From contig NC_064034.1 of NCBI RefSeq assembly GCF_932526225.1, positions 312,501 to 376,500 on the forward strand: 64,000 nt of DNA, written 5' to 3'. The notes beneath the pieces were generated by a model that did no database searches, was not told where the DNA came from, and saw nothing but the letters and a program-made list of their open reading frames with translations. The position numbers were made by a program, and so were the translations under genes. The first letter of the stretch is position 1. Each line of letters opens with the position of its first letter. Positions 37,441 through 50,270 of the stretch are shown piece by piece. Origin of the DNA: Nematostella vectensis. Its lineage: Eukaryota > Cnidaria > Anthozoa > Actiniaria > Edwardsiidae.

Positions 37441-38279
37441 TTTCCGAATGTAAATTCCAAAAAGTAACATTAGGAAAAATAAAAGAGTATACTCGGAAAA
37501 AAAGGTATATCAATATATCGAGCGCTATGCTCTATGTTAGAATCTACTTAATCAAGTTATCCAAGGAATCTAGTTAGTTCTTGTGTGCATAAAATATGTA
37601 CAGGATCCTGAACAAAGCATGAGCACATCAAAGATGCTGAGAGTACATAAAAATGTCCCTATACCTTCTTTTTATGTCATGACACACCAAGAACAGTATA
37701 ATTAAGTATCGAAATTTAAAAAAAAAAAATAAAGAAAAAAAATAGGCTATCAGCGGGAATCGAACCCGGGTCGCTGCGTTAGTAGTCAAGTGCCCGTAAC
37801 GAAAGACTAACGTGGCATTGCTGAAGGGAATTGTAATGAAAATTACTTTTAATACTATTGGTATCGTAAACTATCCCAAGCAAAGTCACCATCGGACTGG
37901 AGGTTACATTCGGGAAAAGCTTCAGGGTTACATTCGGGAATTTGTTTTACGAGTGTAACCTCCAAAAGGTTACAATCGATAATTTTTTTTTCCGAATGTA
38001 AATTCCAAAAAAGTAACATTAGGAAAAAAAAACAGTATACTCGGAAAAAAAGGTATATCAATCTATCGAGCGCTATGCTCTATGTTAGAATCTCCTTAAT
38101 CAAGTTATCCAAGGAATCTAGTTAGTTCTTGTGTGCATAAAATATGTACAGGATCCTGAACAAAGCATGAGCACATCAAAGATGCTGAGAGTACATAAAA
38201 ATGTCCCTATACCTTCTTTTTATGTCATGACACACCAAGAACAGTATAATTAAGTATCGATATTTAAAAAAAAAATAAA

Positions 38280-41200
38280 GAAAGAAAATAGGCTATCAGC
38301 GGGAATCGAACCCGGGTCGCTGCGTTAGTAGTCAAGTGCCCGCAACGAAAGACTAACGTGGCATTGCTGAAGAGGATTGTAATGAAAATTACTTTTAATA
38401 CTATTGGTATCGTAAACTATCCCAAGCAAAGTCACCATCGGACTGGAGGTTACATTCGGCAATAGTTTCAGGGTTACATTCGGGAATTTGTTTTACGAGT
38501 GTAACCTCCAAAAGGTTACAATCGATAATTTTGTTTCCGAATGTAAATTCCAAAAAGTAACATTAGGAAAAATAAAAGAGTATACTCGGAAAAAAAGGTA
38601 TATCAATCTATCGAGCGCTATGCTCTATGTTAGAATCTACTTAATCAAGTTATCCAAGGAATCTAGTTAGTTCTTGTGTGCATAAAATATGTACAGGATC
38701 CTGAACAAAGCATGAGCACATCAAAGATGCTGAGAGTACATAAAAATGTCCTTATACCTTCTTTTTATGTCATGACACACCAAGAACAATATAATTAAGT
38801 ATCGATATTTAAAAAAAAAATAGAGAAAAAAAGATAGGCTATCAGCGGGAATCGAACCCGGGTCGCTGCGTTAGTAGTCAAGTGCCCGCAACGAAAGACT
38901 AACGTGGCATTGCTGAAGAGGATTGTAATGAAAATTACTTTTAATACTATTGGTATCGTAAACTATCCCAAGCAAAGTCACCATCGGACTGGAGGTTACA
39001 TTCGGGAATAGCTTCAGGGTTACATTCGGGAATTTGTTTTACGAGTGTAACCTCCAAAAGGTTACAATCGATAATTTTTTTTCCGAATGTAAATTCCAAA
39101 AAGTAACATTAGGAAAAAAAACCAGTATACTCGGAAAAAAAGGTATATCAATCTATCGAGCGCTATGCTCTATGTTAGAATCTACTTAATCAAGTTATCC
39201 AAGGAATCTAGTTAGTTCTTGTGTGCATAAAATATGTACAGGATCCTGAACAAAGCATGAGCACATCAAAGATGCTGAGAGTACATAAAAATGTCCCTAT
39301 ACCTTCTTTTTATGTCATGACACATCAAGAACAGTATAATTAAGTATCGATATTTAAAAAAAAAAATAAAAAAAAAAAATAGGCTATCATCGGGAATCGA
39401 ACCCAGGTCGCCTCGTTAGTAGTCAAGTGCCCGCAACCAAAGACTAACGTGGCATTGCTGAAGGGAATTGTAATGAAAATTACTTTTAATACTATTGGTA
39501 TCGTAAACTATCCCAAGCAAAGTCACCATCGGACTGGAGGTTACATTCGGGAAAAGCTTCAGGGTTACATTTGGGAATTTGTTTTATGAGTGTAACCTCC
39601 AAAAGGTTACAATCGATAATTTTGTTTCCGAATGTAAATTCCAAAAAGTAACATTAGGAAAAAAACCCAGTATACTCGGAAAAAAAAGTATATCAATCTA
39701 TCGAGCGCTATGCTCTATGTTAGAATCTACTTAATCAAGTTATCCAAGGAATCTAGTTAGTTCTTGTGTGCATAAAATATGTACAGGATCCTGAACAAAG
39801 CATGAGCACATCAAAGATGCTGAGAGTACATAAAAATGTCCCTATACCTTCTTTTTATGTCATGACACACCAAGAACAGTATAATTAAGTATCGATATTT
39901 AAAAAAAAAATAAAGAAAGAAAATAGGCTATCAGCGGGAATCGAACCCGGGTAGCTGCGTTAGTAGTCAAGTGCCCGTAACGAAAGACTAACGTGGCATT
40001 GCTGAAGGGAATTGTAATGAAAATTACTTTTAATACTATTGGTATCGTAAACTATCCCAAGCAAAGTCACCATCGGACTGGAGGTTACATTCGGGAAAAG
40101 CTTCAGGGTTACATTCGGGAATTTGTTTTACGAGTGTAACCTACAAAAGGTTACAATCGATAATTTTTTTTTCCGAATGTAAATTCCAAAAAGTAACATT
40201 AGGAAAAAAAACCCAGTATACTCGGAAAAAAAGGTATATCAATCTATCGAGCGCTATGCTCTATGTTAGAATCTACTTAATCAAGTTATCCAAGGAATCT
40301 AGTTAGTTCTTGTGTGCATAAAATATGTACAGGATCCTGAACAAAGCATGAGCACATCAAAGATGCTGAGAGTACATAAAAATGTCCCTATACCTTCTTT
40401 TTATGTCATGACACACCAAGAACAGTATAATTAAGTATCGATATTTAAAAAAAAAATAAAGAAAGAAAATAGGCTATCAGCGGGAATTGAACCCGGGTAG
40501 CTGCGTTAGTAGTCAAGTGCCCGTAACGAAAGACTAACGTGGCATTGCTGAAGGGAATTGTAATGAAAATTACTTTTAATACTATTGGTATCGTAAACTA
40601 TCCCAAGCAAAGTCACCATCGGACTGGAGGTCACATTCGGGAAAAGCTTCAGGGTTACATTCGGGAATTTGTTTTACGAGTGTAACCTACAAAAGGTTAC
40701 AATCGATAATTTTTTTTTCCGAATGTAAATTCCAAAAAGTAACATTAGGAAAAAAACCCAGTATACTCGGAAAAAAAGGTATATCAATCTATCGAGCGCT
40801 ATGCTCTATGTTAGAATCTACTTAATCAAGTTATCCAAGGAATCTAGTTAGTTCTTGTGTGCATAAAATATGTACAGGATCCTGAACAAAGCATGAGCAC
40901 ATCAAAGATGCTGAGAGTACATAAAAATGTCCCTATACCTTCTTTTTATGTCATGACACACCAAGAACAGTATAATTAAGTATCGATATTTAAAAAAAAA
41001 ATAAAGAAAAAAAAATAGGCTATCAGCGGGAATCGAACCCGGGTCGCTGCGTTAGTAGTCAAGTGCCCGCAACGAAAGACTAACGTGGCATTGCTTAAGA
41101 TGATTGTAATAAAAATTACTTTTAATACTATTGGTATCGTAAACTATCCCAAGCAAAGTCACCATCGGACTGGAGGTTACATTCGGCAATAGTTTCAGGG

Positions 41201-43150
41201 TTACATTCGGGAATTTGTTTTACGAGTGTAACCTCCAAAAGGTTACAATCGATAATTTTGTTTCCGAATGTAAATTCCAAAAAGTAACATTAGGAAAAAT
41301 AAAAGAGTATACTCGGAAAAAAAGGTATATCAATCTATCGAGCGCTATGCTCTATGTTAGAATCTACTTAATCAAGTTATCCAAGGAATCTAGTTAGTTC
41401 TTGTGTGCATAAAATATGTACAGGATCCTGAACAAAGCATGAGCACATCAAAGATGCTGAGAGTACATAAAAATGTCCTTATACCTTCTTTTTATGTCAT
41501 GACACACCAAGAACAATATAATTAAGTATTGATATTTAAAAAAAAAATAGAGAAAAAAAGATAGGCTATCAGCGGGAATCGAACCCGGGTCGCTGCGTTA
41601 GTAGTCAAGTGCCCGCAACGAAAGACTAACGTGGCATTGCTGAAGAGGATTGTAATGAAAATTACTTTTAATACTATTGGTATCGTAAACTATCCCAAGC
41701 AAAGTCACCATCGGACTGGAGGTTACATTCGGGAATAGCTTCAGGGTTACATTCGGGAATTTGTTTTACGAGTGTAACCTCCAAAAGGTTACAATCGATA
41801 ATTTTTTTTCCGAATGTAAATTCCAAAAAGTAACATTAGGAAAAAAAACCAGTATACTCGGAAAAAAAGGTATATCAATCTATCGAGCGCTATGCTCTAT
41901 GTTAGAATCTACTTAATCAAGTTATCCAAGGAATCTAGTTAGTTCTTGTGTGCATAAAATATGTACAGGATCCTGAACAAAGCATGAGCACATCAAAGAT
42001 GCTGAGAGTACATAAAAATGTCCCTATACCTTCTTTTTATGTCATGACACATCAAGAACAGTATAATTAAGTATCGATATTTAAAAAAAAAAATAAAAAA
42101 AAAAAATAGGCTATCATCGGGAATCGAACCCAGGTCGCTGCGTTAGTAGTCAAGTGCCCGCAACCAAAGACTAACGTGGCATTGCTGAAGGGAATTGTAA
42201 TGAAAATTACTTTTAATACTATTGGTATCGTAAACTATCCCAAGCAAAGTCACCATCGGACTGGAGGTTACATTCGGGAAAAGCTTCAGGGTTACATTTG
42301 GGAATTTGTTTTACGAGTGTAACCTCCAAAAGGTTACAATCGATAATTTTGTTTCCGAATGTAAATTCCAAAAAGTAACATTAGGAAAAAAACCCAGTAT
42401 ACTCGGAAAAAAAAGTATATCAATCTATCGAGCGCTATGCTCTATGTTAGAATCTACTTAATCAAGTTATCCAAGGAATCTAGTTAGTTCTTGTGTGCAT
42501 AAAATATGTACAGGATCCTGAACAAAGCATGAGCACATCAAAGATGCTGAGAGTACATAAAAATGTCCCTATACCTTCTTTTTATGTCATGACACACCAA
42601 GAACAGTATAATTAAGTATCGATATTTAAAAAAAAAATAAAGAAAGAAAATAGGCTATCAGCGGGAATCGAACCCGGGTAGCTGCGTTAGTAGTCAAGTG
42701 CCCGTAACGAAAGACTAACGTGGCATTGCTGAAGGGAATTGTAATGAAAATTACTTTTAATACTATTGGTATCGTAAACTATCCCAAGCAAAGTCACCAT
42801 CGGACTGGAGGTTACATTCGGGAAAAGCTTCAGGGTTACATTCGGGAATTTGTTTTACGAGTGTAACCTACAAAAGGTTACAATCCATAATTTCTTTTTC
42901 CGAATGTAAATTCCAAAAAGTAACATTAGGAAAAAAAACCCAGTATACTCGGAAAAAAAGGTATATCAATCTATCGAGCGCTATGCTCTATGTTAGAATC
43001 TACTTAATCAAGTTATCCAAGGAATCTAGTTAGTTCTTGTGTGCATAAAATATGTACAGGATCCTGAACAAAGCATGAGCACATCAAAGATGCTGAGAGT
43101 ACATAAAAATGTCCCTATACCTTCTTTTTATGTCATGACACACCAAGAAC
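38280..43150. repeat. Block E: 5-monomer HOR, 2,727 bp, about 1.8 copies
   Basis: Private markers recur at 2,727 bp: ATTCGGCAATAGTTTCAG at 38455 and 41182, the AAATAGAGAAAAAAAGATAGG tract near 38818 and 41545, and CTATCATCGGGAATCG at 39384 and 42111. The fifth monomer of the second copy (after about 43150) no longer matches, so that copy is incomplete. 37441-38279 holds a monomer remnant and part of one further monomer between the LINE and the first copy. Confidence 0.85.
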
Positions 43151-46100
43151 AGTATAATTAAGTATCGATATTTAAAAAAAAAATTAAGAAAAAAAAATAG
43201 GCTATCAGCGGGAATCGAACCCGGGTCGCTGCGTTAGTATCAAGTGCCCGCAACGAAAGACTAACGTGGCATTGCTTAAGATGATTGTAATGAAAATTAC
43301 TTTTAATACTATTGGTATCGTAAACTATCCCAAGCAAAGTCACCATCGGACTGGAGGTTACATTCGGGAATAGCTTCAGGGTAACATTCGGGAATTTGTT
43401 TTACGAGTGTAACCTCCAAAAGGTTACAATCGATAATTTTTTTTCCGAATGTAAATTCCAAAAAGTAACATTAGGAAAAAAAAACAGTATACTCGGAAAA
43501 AAAGGTATATCAATCTATCGAGCGCTATGCTCTATGTTAGAATCTACTTAATCAAGTTATCCAAGGAATCTAGTTAGTTCTTGTGTGCATAAAATATGTA
43601 CAGGATCCTGAACAAAGCATGAGCACATCAAAGATGCTGAGAGTACATAAAAATGTCCCTATACCTTCTTTTTATGTAATGACACACCAAGAACAGTATA
43701 ATTAAGTATCAATATTTAAAAAAAAAAAAAAAAAAAAAAAAAATAGGCTAACAGCGGGAATCGAACCCAGGTCGCTGCGTTAGTAGTCAAGTGCCCGCAA
43801 CCAAAGACTAACGTGGCATTGCTGAAGGGAATTGTAATGAAAATTACTTTTAATACTATTGGTATCGTAAACTATCCCAAGCAAAGTCACCATCGGACTG
43901 GAGGTTACATTCGGGAAAAGCTTCAGGGTTACATTTGGGAATTTGTTTTACGAGTGTAACCTCCAAAAGGTTACAATCGATAATTTTGTTTCCGAATGTA
44001 AGTTCCAAAAAGTAACATTAGGAAAAAAACCCAGTATACTCGGAAAAAAAGGTATATCAATCTATCGAGCGCTATGCTCTATGTTAGAATCTACTTAATC
44101 AAGTTATCCAAGGAATCTAGTTAGTTCTTGTGTGCATACAATATGTACAGGATCCTGAACAAAGCATGAGCACATCAAAGATGCTGAGAGTACATAAAAA
44201 TGTCCCTATACCTTCTTTTTATGTCATGACACACCAAGAACAGTATAATTAAGTATCGATATTTAACAAAAAATAATAAAGAAAAAAAAATAGGCTATCA
44301 GCTGGAATCGAACCCAGGTCGCTGGGTTAGTAGTCAAGTGCCCGCAAAGAAAGACTAACGTGGCATTGCTGAAGGGAATTGTAATGAAAATTACTTTTAA
44401 TACTATTGGTATCGTAAACTATCCCAAGCAAAGTCACCATCGGACTGGAGGTTACATTCGGGAAAAGCTTCAGGGTTACATTTGGGAATTTGTTTTACGA
44501 GTGTAACCTCCAAAAGGTTACAATCGATAATTTTTTTTCCGAATGTAAATTCCAAAAAGTAACATTGGGAAAAAAAACCCAGTATACTCGGAAAAAAAGG
44601 TATATCAAAATATCCAGCGCTATGCTCTATGTTAGAATCTACTTAATCAAGTTATCCAAGGAATCTAGTTAGTTCTTGTGTGCATAAAATATGTACAGGA
44701 TTCTGAACAAAGCATGAGCACATCAAAGATGCTGAGAGTACATAAAAATGTCCCTATACCTTCTTTTTATGTCATGACACACCAAGAACAGTATAATTAA
44801 GTATCGATATTTAAAAAAAAATAAAGAAAAAAAATAGTCTATCAGCGGGAATCGAACCCGGGTAGCGGCGTTAGTAGTCAAGTGACCTTAACGAAAGACT
44901 AACGTGGCATTGCTGAAGGGAATTGTAATGAAAATTACTTTTAATACTATTGGTATCGTAAACTATCCCAAGCAAAGTCACCATCGGACTGGAGGTTACA
45001 TTCGGGAAAAGCTTCAGGGTTACATTCGGGAATTTGTTTTACGAGTGTAACCTACAAAAGGTTACAATCGATATTTTTTTTTTCCGAATGTAAATTCCAA
45101 AAAGTAACATTAGGAAAAAAAACCCAGTATACTCGGAAAAAAAGGTATATCAATCTATCGAGCGCTATGCTCTATGTTAGAATCTACTTAATCAAGTTAT
45201 CCAAGGAATCTAGTTAGTTCTTGTGTGCATAAAATATGTACAGGATCCTGAACAAAGCATGAGCACATCAAAGATGCTGAGAGTACATAAAAATGTCCCT
45301 ATACCTTCTTTTTATGTCATGACACACCAAGAACAGTATAATTAAGTATCGATATTTAAAAAAAAAATAAAGAAAAAAAAATAGGCTATCAGCGGGAATC
45401 GAACCCGGGTCGCTGCGTTAGTAGTCAAGTGCCCGCAACGAAAGACTAACGTGGCATTGCTTAAGATGATTGTAATGAAAATTACTTTTAATACTATTGG
45501 TATCGTAAACTATCCCAAGCAAAGTCACCATCGGACTGGAGGTTACATTCGGGAATAGCTTCAGGGTTACATTCGGGAATTTGTTTTACGAGTGTAACCT
45601 CCAAAAGGTTACAATCGATAATTTTTTTTCCGAATGTAAATTCCAAAAAGTAACATTAGGAAAAAAAAACAGTATACTCGGAAAAAAAGGTATATCAATC
45701 TATCGAGCGCTATGCTCTATGTTAGAATCTACTTAATCAAGTTATCCAAGGAATCTAGTTAGTTCTTGTGTGCATAAAATATGTACAGGATCCTGAACAA
45801 AGCATGAGCACATCAAAGATGCTGAGAGTACATAAAAATGTCCCTATACCTTCTTTTTATGTCATGACACACCAAGAACAGTATAATTAAGTATCGATAT
45901 TTAACAAAAAATAATAAAGAAAAAAAAATAGGCTATCAGCTGGAATCGAACCCAGGTCGCTGGGTTAGTAGTCAAGTGCCCGCAAAGAAAGACTAACGTG
46001 GCATTGCTGAAGGGAATTGTAATGAAAATTACTTTTAATATTATTGGTATCGTAAACTATCCCAAGCAAAGTCACCATCGGACTGGAGGTTACATTCGGG

Positions 46101-49100
46101 AAAAGCTTCAGGGTTACATTTGGGAATTTGTTTTACGAGTGTAACCTCCAAAAGGTTACAATCGATAATTTTTTTTCCGAATGTAAATTCCAAAAAGTAA
46201 CATTAGGAAAAAAAACACAGTATACTCGGAAAAAAAGGTATATCAATATATCGGGCGCTATGCTCTATGTTAGAATCTACTTAATCAAGTTATCCAAGGA
46301 ATCTAGTTAGTTCTTGTGTGCATAAAATATGTACATGATTCTGAACAAAGCATGAGCACATCAAAGATGCTGAGAGTACATAAAAATGTCCCTATACCTT
46401 CTTTTTATGTCATGACACATCAAGAACAGTATAATTAAGTATCGATATTTAAAAAAAAAATAAAGAAAAAAAAAATAGGCTATCATCGGGAATCGAACCC
46501 AGGTCGCTGCGTTAGTAGTCAAGTGCCCGCAACCAAAGACTAACGTGGCATTGCTGAAGGGAATTGTAATGAAAATTACTTTTAATACTATTGGTATCGT
46601 AAACTATCCCAAGCAAAGTCACCATCGGACTGGAGGTTACATTCGGGAAAAGCTTCAGGGTTACATTTGAAAATTTGTTTTACGAGTGTAACCTCCAAAA
46701 GGTTACAATCGATAATTTTGTTTCCGAATGTAAATTCCAAAAAGTAACATTAGGAAAAAAACCCAGTATACTCGGAAAAAAATGTATATCAATCTATCGA
46801 GCGCTATGCTCTATGTTAGAATCTACTTAATCAAGTTATCCAAGGAATCTAGTTAGTTCTTGTGTGCATAAAATATGTACAGGATCCTGAACAAAGCATG
46901 AGCACATCAAAGATGCTGAGAGTACATAAAAATGTCCCTATACCTTCTTTTTATGTCATGACACACCAAGAACAGTATATATAAGTATCGATATTTAAAA
47001 AAAAAATAAAGAAAGAAAATAGGCTATCAGCGGGAATCGAACCCGGGTAGCTGCGTTAGTAGTCAAGTGCCCGTAACGAAAGACTAACGTGGCATTGCTG
47101 AAGGGAATTGTAATGAAAATTACTTTTAATACTATTGGTATCGTAAACTATCCCAAGCAAAGTCACCATCGGACTGGAGGTTACATTCGGGAAAAGCTTC
47201 AGGGTTACATTCGGGAATTTGTTTTACGAGTGTAACCTCCAAAAGGTTACAATCGATAATTTTTTTTTCCGAATGTAAATTCCAAAAAGTAACATTAGGA
47301 AAAAAAACCCAGTATACTCGGAAAAAAAGGTATATCAATCTATCGAGCGCTATGCTCTATGTTAGAATCTACTTAATCAAGTTATCCAAGTAATCTAGTT
47401 AGTTCTTGTGTGCATAAAATATGTACAGGATCCTGAACAAAGCATGAGCACATCAAAGATGCTGAGAGTACATAAAAATGTCCCTATACCTTCTTTTTAT
47501 GTCATGACACACCAAGAACAATATAATTAAGTATCGATATTTAAAAAAAAAATAAAGAAAAAAAAATAGGCTATCAGCGGGAATCGAACCCGGGTCGCTG
47601 CGTTAGTAGTCAAGTGCCCGCAACGAAAGACTAACGTGGCATTGCTGAAGAGGATTGTAATGAAAATTACTTTTAATACTATTGGTATCGTAAACTATCC
47701 CAAGCAAAGTCACCATCGGACTGGAGGTTACATTCGGGAATAGCTTCAGGGTTACATTCGGGAATTTGTTTTACGAGTGTAACCTCCAAAAGGTTACAAT
47801 CGATAATTTTTTTTCCGAATGTAAATTCCAAAAAGTAACATTAGGAAAAAAAAACAGTATACTCGGAAAAAAAGGTATATCAATCTATCGAGCGCTATGC
47901 TCTATGTTAGAATCTACTTAATCAAGTTATCCAAGGAATCTAGTTAGTTCTTGTGTGCATAAAATATGTACAGGATCCTGAACAAAGCATGAGCACATCA
48001 AAGATGCTGAGAGTACATAAAAATGTCCCTATACCTTCTTTTTATGTAATGACACACCAAGAACAGTATAATTAAGTATCAATATTTAAAAAAAAAAAAA
48101 TAAAGAAAAAAAAAATAGGCTATCAGCGGGAATCGAACCCAGGTCGCTGCGTTAGTAGTCAAGTGCCCGCAACCAAAGACTAACGTGGCATTGCTGAAGG
48201 GAATTGTAATGAAAATTACTTTTAATACTATTGGTATCGTAAACTATCCCAAGCAAAGTCACCATCGGACTGGAGGTTACATTCGGGAAAAGCTTCAGGG
48301 TTACATTTGGGAATTTGTTTTACGAGTGTAACCTCCAAAAGGTTACAATCGATAATTTTGTTTCCGAATGTAAGTTCCAAAAAGTAACATTAGGAAAAAA
48401 ACCCAGTATACTCGGAAAAAAAGGTATATCAATCTATCGAGCGCTATGCTCTATGTTAGAATCTACTTAATCAAGTTATCCAAGGAATCTAGTTAGTTCT
48501 TGTGTGCATACAATATGTACAGGATCCTGAACAAAGCATGAGCACATCAAAGATGCTGAGAGTACATAAAAATGTCCCTATACCTTCTTTTTATGTCATG
48601 ACACACCAAGAACAGTATAATTAAGTATCGATATTTAACAAAAAATAATAAAGAAAAAAAAATAGGCTATCAGCTGGAATCGAACCCAGGTCGCTGGGTT
48701 AGTAGTCAAGTGCCCGCAAAGAAAGACTAACGTGGCATTGCTGAAGGGAATTGTAATGAAAATTACTTTTAATACTATTGGTATCGTAAACTAACCCAAG
48801 CAAAGTCACCATCGGACTGGAGGTTACATTCGGGAAAAGCTTCAGGGTTACATTTGTGAATTTGTTTTACGAGTGTAACCTCCAAAAGGTTACAATCGAT
48901 AATTTTTTTTCCGAATGTAAATTCCAAAAAGTAACATTAGGAAAAAAAACCCAGTATACTCGGAAAAAAAGGTATATCAATATATCGAGCGCTATGCTCT
49001 ATGTTAGAATCTACTTAATCAAGTTATCCAAGGAATCTAGTTAGTTCTTGTGTGCATAAAATATGTACAGGATTCTGAACAAAGCATGAGCACATCAAAG

Positions 49101-50270
49101 ATGCTGAGAGTACATAAAAATGTCCCTATACCTTCTTTTTATGTCATGACACAACAAGAACAGTATAATTAAGTATCGATATTTAAAAAAAAATAAAGAA
49201 AAAAAATAGTCTATCAGCGGGAATCGAACCCGGGTAGCGGCGTTAGTAGTCAAGTGCCCTTAACGAAAGACTAACGTGGCATTGCTGAAGGGAATTGTAA
49301 TGAAAATTACTTTTAATACTATTGGTATCGTAAACTATCCCAAGCAAAGTCACCATCGGACTGGAGGTTACATTCGGGAAAAGCTTCAGGGTTACATTCG
49401 GGAATTTGTTTTACGAGTGTAACCTCCAAAAGGTTACAATCGATAATTTTTTTTTCCGAGTGTAAATTCCAAAAAAGTAACATTAGGAAAAAAAACAGTA
49501 TACTCGGAAAAAAAGGTATATCAATCTATCGAGCGCTATGCTCTATGTTAGAATCTACTCAATCAAGTTATCCAAGGAATCTAGTTAGTTCTTGTGTGCA
49601 TAAAATATGTACAGGATCCTGAACAAAGCATGAGCACATCAAAGATGCTGAGAGTACATAAAAATGTCCCTATAAATTCTTTTTATGTCATGACACACCA
49701 AGAACAGTATAATTAAGTATCGATATTTAAAAAAAAATAAAGAAAAAACAAATAGGCTATCAGCGGGAATCGAACCCAGGTCGCTGCGTTAGTAGTCAAG
49801 TACCCGCAACGAAAGACTAAAGTGGCATTGCTGAAGGGAATTGTAATGAAAATTACTTTTAATACTATTGGTATCGTAAACTATCCCAAGCAAAGTCACC
49901 ATCGGACTGGAGGTTACATTCGGGAAAAGCTTCAGGGTTACATTTGGGAATTTGTTTTACGATTGTAACCTCCAAAAGGTTACAATCGATAATTTTGTTT
50001 CCGAATGTAAATTCCAAAAAGTAACCTTAGGAAAAATAAAAGAGTATACTCGGAAAAAAAAGGTATATCAATCTATCGAGAGCTATGCTCTATGTTAGAA
50101 TTTACTTAATCAAGTTATCCAAGGAATCTAGTTAGTTCTTGTGTGCATAAAATATGTACAGGATCCTGAACAAAGCATGATCACATCAAAGATGCTGAGA
50201 GTACATAAAAATGTCCCTATACCTTTTTTTTATGTCATGACACACCAAGAACAGTATAATTAAGTATCGA
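43151..50270. repeat. Block F: 8-monomer HOR, ~4,371 bp, with nested 3-monomer duplication
   Basis: TTTATGTAATGACACACC (43671 and 48041), GTAAGTTCCAAAAAG (about 43999 and 48370), GTGCATACAATATG (about 44133 and 48504) and GGGTAGCGGCG (44860 and 49232) repeat at 4,370-4,372 bp. Nested inside, TTAACAAAAAATAATAAAG at 44263 and 45901 marks a 1,638-bp (3-monomer) duplication. The same word at 48635 belongs to the 8-mer repeat of 44263. The second 8-mer copy is partial. Several monomers here have private small indels, consistent with an older part of the array. Confidence 0.8.
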
